Positions 11,485-24,400 of a DNA stretch of 64,000 nt are shown here, piece after piece. The position numbers and the translations under genes were made by a program. Source of the stretch: Drosophila miranda (Eukaryota > Arthropoda > Insecta > Diptera > Drosophilidae). Below the pieces are notes generated by a model. The model did not search any database. It worked only from the letters and a program-made list of their open reading frames with translations, and was not told where the DNA came from. The stretch lies in contig NC_046673.1 of NCBI RefSeq assembly GCF_003369915.1, positions 20,513,718 through 20,577,717 of the forward strand, written 5' to 3'. Position 1 is the first letter of the stretch, and every line of letters begins with the position of its first letter.

Positions 11485-14400
11485 CTAGTTGGGTGCATTC
11501 AGTGCATTCTCCCCCCCAGCTCCATACTGCATTCCCACGGACATGGTAAAGATCCACGCGACGGCCAACAGACTGCTGCCCAGCAGATCGCCCAGCGCCG
11601 TCAGATAGGGTATGGCCGAATTGTCCGGATCGATCTTCCACTTCCACATCGCGTGCACAATGATGTGGGCAATGTACAGCAGCAGCGTTACCTGTGGGAA
11701 CACGGAGTCACAGTTTAGCCACGACACATACGTGCATACTTTCTGCCCGTTCTGTTTTCGGGGGATTCCTCACCTGAATAAAACTGGCCAACAGATAGGA
11801 GACCACAAACACCCAGGACACCGTCGAGGCGTGCATATTTAGGTAGTCAGCCGTAAAGATAAACAGTATGTTGCCCGGTATGGACATGGCAATGAGTATC
11901 CTTGCCGTCTTTGCATAGGGAACTGCAAGGAGATAACAAATTATTATTATTCGCATTCGGCTTGAATCCTGACTACCGCCGGGCACTCACCTCCTTTGAA
12001 CAACGCCTTCCAGGGCCACTCCCAGATCTTTGTGTGCGGTGGTATAATGCCAATAATTGAGCTCTGATGCAGCATTGTGGATATCTTGCTGGCCTGCACC
12101 GATACCAGATTCCCGCCAATTCCATTGATGATCGGCTGAAAGACCACAAAGCCATCGAACACCTCCACGGCAGCATCCAACACGAGCCCACCCAGTCTGC
12201 AAAATACAAATGATAAAATTAGATGTGATTCCATTTCGATTTGGGATTACAAATTTGCAACTGAAGTCTGTGTTCCTGCCAAGTCATGGCGGATAATTAC
12301 TCGATCATTTGGAATTCTAATTCTGGTTCTAATTCTAATTATAGTATTTTCTGCTGTGTGTGTGTGCCTCCCGCAATTGACCTGCTGCCAAACGCGAGTC
12401 AGGGACACCCATAACAAGGGGCAAAAATTTCACATGGTCACCATCGTCGACAGATTTATCAGATTTATAAATACACACAATCTACGGCGTGCTAGTAAAA
12501 CGTATGCCTGGACATGATTTGGCACAAATGAAGCCTCGATCGACCAATATCTAAATATGGTCAGCAAAACCTGGCGATTTCGTATGGTATGGGATTTGTG
12601 CTTATCATGGCCTCAATTCTCGCTTCTTGAGACTCTTTGGCACTTGATCAACCTACCCACTTATGCAGAGGGCCGACAGCACTGGCACCCAGCCGCTCTT
12701 CAGCACCGGGCGCGTGTACTCGTTCCGCATCACAATCAGCACCCACATGGGCAGCAGCACCAGATAGCAGATGACCACAATGAAAGTGATCCACAGATGG
12801 GTCTCTGAACAGAACAGAAAGGAATAGAATCAATATGGAATAGAATATAGTGGGATTTGGGGGGAAAGCAGGGCACTCACTTATGTTCTCATACAGCAGA
12901 GAGGCAATGAACGAAAGCAGACTTATGGACACCACATCCCCGATGGAGGCGGCCAGCGGTGTGGCCAGGTTGTCCGGATTCAGTTGATACTTCTGCGAGA
13001 ACAGGATCACAGCCACCAAAACGAAATCTGATGAAAAAAAATAGATAGTTACTTTGGGGGACTATTTCTCTATGCACTATGCACTTACCCAACACAAAGC
13101 ACGACGAGGTGGCCGTGAACATGGCCGAGGCCGTCAGCAGCATCACATTCTCAAAGTAGAACTCTCCGGTCATGGCCGCACCCACACTCACGGCGAACAT
13201 GGCCACCAGAAAGGAGGCCACGATGGCCTGGACCTGCACCAATGCTATATTCCCCACAATCATTCGCACCACATTCTTCCGGCTCGTCATGTTCCCCAGA
13301 TTCACTTGCGTCGAGAGGCGCGACGCGAGGCACATGTCCAGATTTCCCTTCAGACCCAACAGCGCCGGCACCAGGATAAACAGCTCGCTCACGTTCTTAA
13401 AGACATACCATTTCTAAGAAGGGAAGGGGAGGGGAGGGGAGGAGAGAAGGGTAGAATGCAAACATTCATATATTATTTATATTGCAATAAATTAAGATAT
13501 CACAAAGATACATATGGCAATCTTTATGGCTGTGTAAATCTCGCCCGTCTGTCTGTCTGTCTGTCTGCCTCTAGTCTGGCGATTTCCAAACATTTTCAGT
13601 TCGGTTCGGGCATTGGCCGCCTGGAACTGGCTCCGGTGCCAGTTTGGCCCAGAACTTTTACCATCCCAAGCCATCCATCAATTAGCAGGCTAATTAAACA
13701 CTCCACCATCCACATTTCTTGATATATTCGCAGACGGCGATAAATGATATTCTACCAAATAAAAATAGTAGACAATCAGGGCCGGACTTGAGGGCAGAGA
13801 GGCCTCCAGAATATTAGTTATTACTACATTTATTTGTGGGAAATAAGTTTTAAAAATAATTACGGGCCCCCGGAGCCTGCAGACCTACAAATCCGATCCT
13901 GTATGGTCCTTAGTTTCCCTATGGGTTCAAAGATTGCCTTGTTTTACTTTTATTCCTTGTATTTTCCGAAGAAAACAATTAATGTGATTGAAAAATTCTT
14001 CAATAACTATTTTCTTAATTTGTCGTGGAAATATTCCCACCCACACATGATAAAAAAAAAAAACAAAAACCTACAAGCTAAAGATTGTTATTAGTTATTT
14101 ATAATTTTCTTTGTGGCTTGGGCTTTGTGTAAATCTTTTTTAATGGCCCCGCAACAAAGCAATTAACATTTTTTTTTACAATTTACAATTGCCGCAATTT
14201 TTGTTTTAGTTTCGCCTTTCGTGTTTTCTTTTTTTTGTTTTATTTGATTTTCGTGGGGAAGTTCTTATCGCCAGTTACACCACGAGAATTCCCGGGATTT
14301 ATCGGCTGTTTTTTCGTTTTGTTTTGCTTCGTTTTATCTATCTAGATATATGTGTATCCCTCGATCTGGGGGCTTACCTCGACTTTTCCCAGCACAATGC

Positions 14401-16895
14401 CAGCCCCGATGGTTCCGATGCCGGCCAGGAAGAACGGTATGGAGACCTGCAGCAGGATCGTTGTCCATTTCTCCTGCTTGACCCCCGTCCGGTTGAGTGC
14501 CAGCTTCTCCTCGGAACTGCCATTGATGCCAGCGATGCTGGCCGCGTCTGCTGCCACCAGGGGGCCATTGGGGCCGCCTCCACCGCCGCCGCCGCCACCG
14601 CCACCGCTTCCTGCACCTCCGCCGCCAGCACTCGCCGCACCAGGATCCGGTTCGGAGGATGCTATGGACGTCGTGATGATTGAGCTTAGTGAACCAGTTG
14701 TCGAATGTGGTAGGCCCGACAACTTCTCATTGTCGGGATCTGGTTACGAGCATGGTCGGGGTATGGATCGGGGGGAGAGCGGGGGAAAAAATAAAGAGGG
14801 GAGAACACGGCAAGATGCAGGGTTAGTACATAAATATTTTTTGGGGGGTATTTTCAGAGGGGTGGGTGTTGCATGGGGGGTTGCAAACGATCAAAGATCG
14901 AGTGCGTGTGGTGGGTGGATGGGTGGTTGCTGGGTCTCTCACTCATGTCTCATGCACGGACCGTGTGTGCCGTGTGTGCGTGCGTGTGTGTGTGTGTGTG
15001 TGTGTGTGGCATGCATCTAAATTTAGCAGCATTATGCAATTAGCAAGGCAATTAATTAACATCACTATAAATGATATGTGTTCAGCGATGTATGTGTGTG
15101 TCAAGACTGTGTGGAATATTCTCTTGTCTGTTGATGTTTTTTTTTTTTTCATATATTTTTTGTAAGCTCCCTCCAGCTGGTGGTCTCGAGTCTCTTCTGT
15201 GCTGCTGCCTCGGGGCTCGAAACTCGTTTCGAATAGAATCGTTTTGTGTTTTGTGTCTGAATCCGAGTGCCCCCGTATATTGTATTCGGAGTTCCATAAA
15301 CCACAAATCGCTCGGCCATAAACAAATTCGCCAGCCATTCGTCCGAGACAGCGACAATTAAACATTTCAACCAAAAATAAACAATTCAGAAAGCCGCTAC
15401 GCGATACGCGATACGCGTGTGGCGGGTTTGCCCCCCGACCACTCGATTAAACATTATGAAACTACGAAATGGGCTAAGAACTATTGCACGGCAATAGCTT
15501 GATAAATCAATTGAGGATCTTGCTGACTAACCGAGTTGTTTGGGTTTCCCAGAGATCGGCAAAAAAAAACAAAAAACAGCATGCATTGCGTGTGCATTAT
15601 TCTAGACTTGAGTTTCGCTGATAGGGGTCCAAAGATGCTCCATAGACAGACAAACGGATGGAGGAGATCTACAAGTTTTCCTTTGATTGAGGAACAACGA
15701 CTATATACATATCTGAGAGATCTACTACAAAGTACATGCATTTGTTCCAATCTATCTGTCTTTCTGTCAAATTCTGGAAACTTTAAGAAGAACGGAGGCA
15801 TGTATCATTTAATTTAATTTAATTTATGTCAAATATAGTCCAAGAAACATATTTTTGATCCCTTCCCAGCACATACGCGTACCCAAAAATATTATGAAAA
15901 GGTGAAGAAATAGAATAAAATAGAGAAGCAACATGCAATGATCTAAAAATTATTTTAAAAAAGATTAGTAGTCGTACATTTTGAATACTTTTATGAATAC
16001 AAAAATGTATATGTTTGCAGCAAGTATTACCACAAATTCATTAAAATTTGTGCATAAAAATGTTTAAAAAAAAAACCTCAAAGATCGATAGAGAGAGAAT
16101 AAACTTAAAATAGAGAGAAAGAGAAAGAGAGAGAGAGCGCAAAAATAAGAAGCAAAAAAACGTAGAGAAAGGTGGAAAAAAGGATCCCTCGATCCTTGCT
16201 TTTTGTGGTGTGTGTAGCCAGCCCTCCAAAACTCCAAAAGAAAAAGTCCTACCTATCCGAGACGACGCCGCATTTGAGGTTTGAGAGACTCCCGCTTTAA
16301 GGATTCTTTTTTTTTTTTGGTGGCAGGATGCTGGGGACTTTGTGGGCATGGGCATGGGCTGGGGGGGGGGAGGGGGGATCCACTCACCGTTTCCATTGAA
16401 AATGGTAAACAATTTATATTTATCATCCGATGCCACAACATCTAGGGGCGTGGTTGCTGTCAGTGTGGACAATTGTTGTTGGTATATTGGTGGTGTGGCA
16501 TATGCGGATGGTGGCGTTGTTGTTGTTGTTGTTGTTGTTGTTGTGTTTTTGTTGTTTGTATTATTATTGTTGTTGCTGTAGCTACTGTTATTGTTATTAT
16601 TATTATTGTTCATATTCATGTTGATTGTGATGGGTGGCGGATCATCATTGATCGCTGCTGCCGCTGCCGCTCCTCCCGTTGCATGATCGATCGTTGCATC
16701 GTCCACCGTTTGCGGATTGGCATAGCCGGACAGGCGTCGCACATTGAGCGGCGTCAGTCGGTGCTTCAGCTCATTGGGTGTTGTGTTTGTGGTTGTGGAT
16801 GGTGTTGTATATGGTGTTGATGTGCCTGTGGATGGTGTGCTGGCTGTGGCTGTGGATGATGGGTGCTCGGTTGTCTGTTCGTTGGGTAGCGACAT
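11485..16895 (-). CDS. SLC41-family (MgtE-like) Mg2+ transporter, isoform with Asn/Thr-rich N-terminus
   Basis: There are eight coding exons: 16895-16388, 14739-14378, 13413-13089, 13027-12881, 12804-12657, 12196-11991, 11922-11774 and 11691-11485. All phases agree, giving 683 aa. The SLC41 signature SELFILVPALLGLKGNLDM followed by CLASRLSTQVNLGNM lies in the first MgtE half. The matching second half carries FVVFQPIINGIGGNLVSVQA after the SLLSFIASLLYEN and THLWITFIVVICYLVLLP membrane segments. I count about ten hydrophobic segments. The family moves Mg2+ across the plasma membrane or organelle membranes. This isoform starts MSLPNEQTTEHP and has a long Thr/Ser/Asn homopolymer region before the membrane core; the acidic VASDDKYKLF segment precedes the first splice. 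Two other first coding exons feed the same exon at 14739. Confidence 0.88.
13777..13901. mobile_element. Possible hAT-type MITE in an SLC41 intron
   Basis: The ends read CAGGGCCGGACTTG and, on the other strand, CAGGATCGGATTTG, matching at 11 of 14 positions. The interior is GC-rich at both ends (GGCAGAGAGGCCTCC, GGGCCCCCGGAGCC) and AT-rich in the middle, with no coding capacity at 125 bp. CAGGG-type ends suit hAT elements, but flanking TAGACAAT and TATGGTCC are not an 8-bp duplication, so the copy is old or the call is wrong. Confidence 0.35.
14740..16387 (-). other. Intron of the SLC41-type gene
   Basis: This holds a TG microsatellite (about 14970-15007), poly-T runs and an AGAGAG run (16090-16140). 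I see no exon that I can defend. A motif around 15588-15605 (GCATTGCGTGTGCATTAT) resembles part of the 162-bp repeat found at 17.9-18.5 kb. Confidence 0.4.
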
Positions 16896-17610
16896 TTTAG
16901 CATTTGTATCGTGTCACGTGTCTCGTGTATCGTGTCTCGTGTGGCGTGGGTTCTGTCTTGTATTTTTCTTCTGTAGCGTGCAATATTCTGTTTCGGTTTC
17001 GGTTTATTCTATTTTTTTTTTTTAACTAAAATTGGCTCGAAAATAGTTTTTTAAAAACCAACAGAAAAAACGCACAAAAAAATCATCAACTAACTGTGTG
17101 TGTGGGTGTGGGTGTGTGTGTGTGTTTGGGTGCTTTAATAAATATAATATAATATATATTTTGTTTATTTTTTAGATTTAATATCTATCTATCTATCTAT
17201 CGGGTTTGCATAATTTTTGTTTTTCGTTTTTTCTGTTTTTTTTTTTTGAGCTTTTCTTTTTTTATTGTTTTTGTTTTTCTTTTCTATGACTAAACACAAA
17301 AAAAATGGTTGTTGAAATATCACACGATTTGGTTCTGAATAAATAATTTAAATTTATTTATTAAATTTCATTCATTAAACTAGAATTTTTCGGAATGCTG
17401 TTGTATATTGCTTTTCGTACGCTCTGATTGAAGAGGAATGATTGAGGTTGATTGAAGAACATTTACGAATTGGAATAAAAATTGAAAGAATCCAATGGGA
17501 ATATACGCGGGCGTTTCGGTTTACATTTTCGTGGCTATGGGTTTTGGGTATGCTCTCGTCTCCGTCTCGTCTCCGTCTCAGTCTCGTCGTGTCCTCGTCT
17601 ATGATTGTAT

Positions 17611-17643
<33 letters not shown>

Positions 17644-17935
17644 GTGGGGGGGAGGGCGATGTGTGCGTGGCTGTGGGGTGGGATGATGTTCTAGGGGGAG
17701 AGAGGTAGAGGTAGAAGAACTGAGGCTGTGGCTGTGGCTGAGCTTAGTCACCGGACCGTTGATATGGCTGCAAGGGTTTGAATTCGTGTTACATTTCGGT
17801 ATTTTGTTAATTGATATTCATAATCTATGGCTGGAAATCAATGGAAATCATCAATAAAAAAAAAACAAGTAGAGAAAGTACAGCCTGTCTCTGCGGGATA
17901 GACGAAGCTAAATCAATCTCTAAACGGGCTCTGGC
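16896..17935 (-). other. 5' flank or UTR of the 16.9-kb first exon
   Basis: Directly upstream of the MSLP start are repeats of the type CGTGTCTCGTGTATCGTG. Further out are an ATCTATCTATCT run near 17184-17201, a TG microsatellite at 17609-17640, and T-rich sequence. A promoter must exist here or further upstream for this isoform, but I see no clear TATA or initiator. Confidence 0.35.
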
Positions 17936-17938
17936 GTC

Positions 17939-18520
17939 ACCTAGGCTTATTCATTGTAGAATCCATGAGAATTGTAAAATAAGCAAATTGCATGTCGTGT
18001 GCATGATTCAGCATAATGTTTGTTCGGCAGCTCCCGAATTTCCTAGGCTTATTCATTGATTCAGCCTTTGGCTTAAGACATTTTTTCGACTCCAGACGCA
18101 CTAGCGAATGCTTCAAAGTGGAATCCATGAGAGTTGTAAAATAAACAAATTACATGTCGTGTGCATGATTCACCATAAGGTTTTTTCGGCAGCTCCCGAA
18201 TTTCCTAGGCTTATTCATTGGTTCAGCCTTTGGCTTAAGACATTTTTTCGACTCCGGACGCACTAGCGAATGCTTCAAAGTGGAATCCATGAGAATAAAC
18301 AAATTACATGTCGTGTGCATGATTCTGAATAAGGTTTGTTTGGCAGATCCCGAATACCCTAGGCTTATTCATTGGTTTAGCCTTTGGCTTAAGACATTTT
18401 TTCGACTCCAGACGCAGTAGCGAATGCTTCAAAGTAGAATCCATGAGAATTGTAAAATAAACAAATTACATGTGGTGTGCATGATTCAGCATAAGGTTTA
18501 TTTGGCAGCTCCCGAATTCG
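17939..18520. repeat. Tandem array, unit about 162 bp
   Basis: Units start with GTAGAATCCATGAG or GTGGAATCCATGAG at 17956, 18118, 18280 and 18434, giving periods of 162, 162 and 154. The last unit is partial, and a truncated piece (CCTAGGCTTATTCATTG) precedes the first. Conserved blocks inside the unit are ACATGTCGTGTGCATGATTC, GGCAGCTCCCGAATTTCC, TTTGGCTTAAGACATTTTTTCG and GACGCACTAGCGAATGCTTC. Copies differ by point changes and small deletions. A diverged single copy lies near 28488-28565. There is no shared open frame. It could be satellite-like or a multicopy structured RNA. Confidence 0.8.
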
Positions 18521-18549
18521 TTAAAAAAGAAAAGTTTTCCCTTTCATCG

Positions 18550-21200
18550 AAATATACGAGGCTTTGCCGTCCCTAACCTGCCCGAACATCTGTGTTGTGT
18601 CTTCAACATCACTTCCGCATAGAGAGCCCTGAAGCGGGGGGCCCTGACCGACGGCCAAGTCGCAGCCTGCTTTTTAGCACTTGTTTAGGACCTGTTTTGT
18701 GTGTGTCGCTTCTACAAGAGTTGTGTCTTTCTTTTTGGGGCGATCTGAAAACACATTTTAGCTTCAAGGCAGGGGCAGGGCCGGAGGGCAAACCCTTGAC
18801 AAATTCATTTTAGGGACTGCAAATCCATTCGAAATGCCATTTCTGGAAAATGGTCTACGGGTGTCACAGTCAGGGCGATAAGTGGAAGACTTTTGTTTTT
18901 CCAGACGATAAGATTTTAATTTCACCCGCTTGACAGCTTGCTGGCACGCTTGATCGCCAGCTCGCCGGATCGCCTGACAACACACAGCACGCGGACACAA
19001 TAAACTGCCCCTGTCCACTTGGCCGACAATGAAAACGATGATGATTGCCGCTCAATCGGCGTCCAGCCAGTTGCGGTGTGGGACCACTCGAAACTCGAGG
19101 GCTCGAACGGTTCTTTTTTCTTCTTTGGACGGCTTATCGGCTTCGCGTGGACGGGCCAGCCTTCGAGCGCAAATCAAAATCATGTCACTGCAAATCATAA
19201 CAGCCAGGTCACGCGTCGATGGCGAATATACAAGAACGACAGCTGAGAGACCAGATACTAATTTTATATGCACTTGAAAGTGTGGCCATAAAAACGTATG
19301 GGCAGCAGGGCCGTAAATTAAATATATATTAGGGAATTGACACTTTGCCCACGATTATTAATCGATAACAATCGGTTTGCAGTTGAAAAGCCTCTATAAT
19401 GCATTTTTCAGAGCCAGTGAAGAGGCCAGAAATGTAGTCAAAGATAAATAATCGATCAACCCATCAAGCGACGATTTATAGGATAGAGAGACGGATCTTT
19501 GACTAATCCATTTCCGAAAACAGCGAGTACAAAGAACACCAGAGCGAGCGGCAGTAATAATATAAAAATAGTTTTCCAATAAAACAATGTCTCGAATCTT
19601 ATCGGCACTTGTTACTCGATTAATGACGCCGATTACTGGTTGATTGGTCGGAAGCAGGCGCGGTGCCGCCTTCGAGCAAGGATTTACTTGAGACTTGGCC
19701 CAGAGAGAGAGCTCCAATCCACACAAATCTACGTATCGACCACAAACTATGGGAGGAGAGGAGAGCAGAGAGGGGTAAATGCTATTTGCTATCCGCGTAT
19801 CAGTATCGTTCAAGATTTCCTGAACGACGTAGAAACAACACTTGTTCGAGTGCCCCGTAAACAGCAAATTCCAGATAATGGAAAACCCATATAATGGTAG
19901 TGAAAACACACATTCCATTCCATTGTCAAATCCAATATTTGAGCTGACAAACCGTCCGTTGTCCGCTCTTTGTGATTCATTCTGGAGTAATAAGGTGCGA
20001 GAGGTGCGAATTGTCCCGAAGTTTTCCGTCCCAAGAGCTAGGGGTAGGTCATGTGATCGGATCCCATTCGAATAGATAATCCCTTTGGCACACGCTCTGC
20101 TCGCATTCCTTGCCACTTACGAGTGGTGCTATCTATCTACCAGGAAGTGTCTTGTAACAAAGAAACGAAACCGAAACCGAAGCCGAAGCCGAGTGGCAGG
20201 AAAAACGTGACCGCTTATTGCACAAATCGTAGACCCTGCTGCCCGATAAGGTCTATCCAATCAACTGCACCAGCAGCACCAGCAGGTGAACAGAAATAAG
20301 CTAATCAGAGAGAAAAGAAATCTTGTATGCGCCCGTATGTTACGTATACGCAGCGGTTGCCAAGCCGGGGGCAGCATTACCGATTTTCAAGTTCAAAGTC
20401 AAACAGAAACAAAAACCTGTGGCAGGGGACCTATGATTGGGCAAGTGCATTTGTTTTTTTTGGAACTAAATTGAAATTCCCCACTCCCCATTCGTATGCG
20501 GAACCTATGTGTGTCTCTCTCTCTCTCTCTCTCTCTCGCTCTATCTGTCGGCTCTCTCAATCAGGTTGTAATTGTCGCCATCGGATCCGCTGGGCATATA
20601 AATGCACCTTGATTAGTGGATCAGATGCCGCCGTAGACGACGACAAACGACACAATCGGCAATCGACAAAAGTCAATCTTTACCTTTCTGCCCGCCTTTC
20701 AGTCTTACAGTCTTTCTGCTATTTCCGTCTCTGTCTTTTCCAACACACAATTTGTTTATGGTCATCGGGAGGCTTATCGGAAAAGAGGGGCCGCAGCTAA
20801 TTGATTTGTTGCGGGCATTATTTTATAAGCCTCTTGCCTGCAGCTTCATTCACTTAAATGCCAAAAGTTTCATTTTTTTGTTGTTGTTGTTGTTTTTTGG
20901 TTTGGATTGCGTTTTTCGAGCCACAGCCCCATCGGTATTATTTCTTCTTTTTTTTCTGTTTCTCTGCTTTTCAGTTGTCTGTCGTCTGGGCAGACGATTT
21001 GTCTGCGAAATTCCAGTTCGGTTCGTTCGTTCCATTCCGTTCCGTTCGGAACGTCGCGCGACGATATGGAAATTTACAAAATGCCAAGAGCAGGTTTACG
21101 GAACCAGTTCGGGGGGGGGGGCCGACACGAGGCGAGGCATGACATGCACTTTGAAGTATGCGGCAGTTGGAGTTTTTTTTTTTTGTTGGCTAAAATGATC
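18550..21200. other. Large intron of the SLC41-type gene, part 1
   Basis: No gene I can support. A minus-strand open frame of 240 codons (19394-20116) has no homology I recognise. A donor-like CTC/GTAAGTGG on the minus strand near 20117 follows a UTR-like stretch with GGTTTCGGTTTCG repeats, so an untranslated first exon is possible but unproven. CT microsatellite at 20514-20537. Confidence 0.35.
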
Positions 21201-21208
21201 TATGAGCT

Positions 21209-21419
21209 GAACTAGTTCCAGTGAACTAGAGGGTCCTTGAAAGTGAACTGATTATAGAATCACGCACGTACCCGCAACGATATTTACTCGTTAATGAGCT
21301 ATGAGCGGAACTAGTTCTGAATTGAACTAATCCAAGTTCCAATCTGTTTATTAAATATTGGATTAACAGAAAAGTTTCGACTCCATTTATGTACAAATAT
21401 TTAAAATATGAACTAGTTC
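21209..21419. repeat. Three GAACTAGTTC palindromes about 100 bp apart
   Basis: The perfect 10-bp palindrome GAACTAGTTC occurs at 21209-21218, 21308-21317 and 21410-21419, spaced 99 and 102 bp. The first two copies share the preceding sequence CTATGAGC(T/G)G and are followed by a second GAACTA half-site. The rest of each unit has diverged. Confidence 0.6.
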
Positions 21420-21479
21420 CAAAGGAAGTGAAGTCAAGAACTTCTTGGGAAAAGAACCAGTAAAAATGTGTGTTCCCCA

Positions 21480-24400
21480 CTCTGTGAGAGAAAACTGAGT
21501 CTCGTGCACGGTCTAAGAGATGAGCCAGATATTATAATATCTACTCGTAGCATTAATTCCCAAGTATCTATATTGCCTAGATGACCTTTCCTGAAATCTT
21601 GATCTTGACTGGAAGAAAAGAAAGGGGGCGGCCAGAGGGAAAACAATCTGCTATAAAAACGAAACCATAAACCAGATAATCTGCTGGCAATCTTTGAATT
21701 TTGATTCCGATTCCGATTCGGATCGAGAACGATGACGATAACGATGATGGCTGTGCTGTGGTGGGCAAAACCTAAAGTTGATCAATCTATAATCCATCTG
21801 ATAATAAATCAGTTCTCGGTTGGCATTTAATTACTTTGCTTGAGTCCCTGGACGCCCTCCTCGATTAGATTGGGTACCGGACCCCCTTCCCTCCCCCCCT
21901 CAAAATCGATGGATGATAAAAATCAACAAGACCAGCAATGAAATATGTAGTACACGTAAAATTGAGACGAGACACAAGAATGCGTTGCTTTTAATGTACC
22001 CCGCATCCAGCATTTTTAAGTATTTAACCCAAGAAAGCCAGGCGGTGGCGGTGGCGGTGGCAGTGGCAGTGGCAGCTGTCCCGAGTTAATTTGGAAAACG
22101 TGCGCTAACTGTGCGATGATGCCCCGCAAGCTAATTCTGATTCTAATTCCTATTTATTGTGATTAAAACAGTCGCTGTTGCCGAGAGTCTGGCGACTCGT
22201 GGAGGCCCACAGACCACCACAGATATATATGTATGTGTGTGCGAGTGTTTATTCAGATATTCAGATACACATATGGTGTTTGATTCAACAGTTCCCAGGG
22301 TTCATTAGAAGCGTTTTGTGCTCTTTAAACGCCCTCCCCCATCACATTCTCGATGCATTTTTAATAGGACTTTTATTTTGCATTTTTGCATTGTTTCTGG
22401 ACCTTGACCTTGGTGTACATGTGTGGGAAGGCCACGAATGACAGCCAGAGAACCGAAATGTGGCATGAAGGACATCAACAGTCCTTTGGCTATTTTCAAA
22501 GAAGAAGAAAGGGGGGCTCCAACGCATCTCACGTGTGACCCACATGGCCGCGTAATATCTGATACAAAAGCAGATACAGATACAGCTACAGATACAGATA
22601 GATAGATATTACACATTCATTTCAGCTATCACAATCGTTCACGTGAACAGCTTTGCAAGGGGTCTACTAAACCAACAAATTGATGTCACCTTACCCATTT
22701 CTTTTTCAATTAAAACATAATACCCACCCATACATATTATATATTTTATACGCAAAGATCTTTCTTTGGAATCGGGCTTGGGTTGTTGCTGTGTGTTTTT
22801 TTTTTTTTGATTTTAATGCATGACGCAGGTGAAATCGAATTCGGTTCTCAATCAACCGAGAAGTCGGGCAATTATTTATTCCAAAAATTGTTTGCTTATG
22901 GACTGGGATTTGGATGATTTGTCCGGCAGCCCTAGAGACCCCCACAGCCAAAAGGTGAAACAAACACAAAAGTGTTTGCAGGCCCAAAAAATTCATCACT
23001 TTTATTCTGGTTTCAAAATTTCTTACTGTTTCTGTTTCTGATTTTGGGGTCCAAGTATATATGTATATTTCTCTCGAATTGAAAACTGGAACTGAGACAT
23101 GCTAACCGAAAACTGTCTCAAATGTAAATGTCATTCAACTTGGCATCAATCGGTGCACCAAAAAACAACATCTCAATCAAGACCAAACTCCAAAAAGGCA
23201 ACAGGTGGGTGAATATTCTCGGATACGAAACACTAGCCAAACTGGTGGGTGGATGGTCGAAATGACTCACTTATGATCTCATTAATGGCATGCAAATCTA
23301 GGCAAACGTTTGACGAAATACCCTATAATCCACGCGTACGAGTTGCATGTGCAAACGGATCGATCGTGTTTCACGCTGGCATTTCTTCAGCCACTGATAA
23401 ACTCACCCAAGTTCATTGTAACTACGGTCTGTCATCAGACAGATGTTCTTTGAGTCTCGCGGGGGGATCCCTATACGAGCGAGGCTCATCGGAATCACAA
23501 ATAATCTCGAAATAAAAATATATCTTCTGAATCCTGAATGTATCAATCTATTTAAATATATTTGGGAAAATGTAAGTGAAAAGACTTTCTTTTTGCCACT
23601 CTCGATCCAATTTAGAGATCAAAACCTCCAACTACAGTCTGGGAAAACCACTTTTGGGAGTCCAATCCAAACTGTGGACCACCCATGGGCATAGATTCTT
23701 CCGCCACCGACTGCCGTGAAAAAGGTTTCAGCCTTGTGTGACCCATAGATGATGGATGGCCTTGGCAACAGTTACCCGGTGACTAGAGACTCCAACCGCT
23801 GGCCGTCTTATCCCTCGCTGAAAGTCGGTGAATGGCAAGTCTACGAGCGAAACCCATTAACGACACGCAGCAGTTGGTCTCCCCTCCGCCCCAGGCCCCA
23901 GGCCCCCCCTTCCAGCTCGATCACATCTAGTATGTATCTTTATATAATGGGGGAGGAAAATTGCAAGCGATTCGGCACTTCTTTGGGGCAGGCAAACATG
24001 CATTTCAGCCGCATGCGCAACACTTTCAAGGGACCCCATCGAGGGGGGGGGGACACATAAAAGACACAGAAAACACAGGCATAGACAAAACCAAACTTAA
24101 AAAATGCAATTTGGCCGTGAAAACGAAATACCAGCAAACATAAATTAATTATTATTGTTATTAATAATATTTGTTTCTTTTTTTTTGTTTTTTGTCTTGG
24201 GGCCGGCCCTTTGTTGTTTCTGTTTCTGTTGCTGGTGTTTTCTTTTCGGGGGCCCCGGGCAACAACTATAAATATTGTATTTTTCTTTGTTTTTTTTGTT
24301 GTATTATTATTAACTATGAATAAATTAAGAGCGTTTTCTGGGCTCCCAATTCACATCGGTTCGCTGCCGTTCGATTTGTTTCGCATTTTTTTTCACTGTC

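Noticed and set aside
14970-15007. TG microsatellites here and at 11280, 17609, 27967 as possible regulatory elements
   Set aside because: They are ordinary dinucleotide repeats common in fly introns and UTRs, with nothing linking them to a function.
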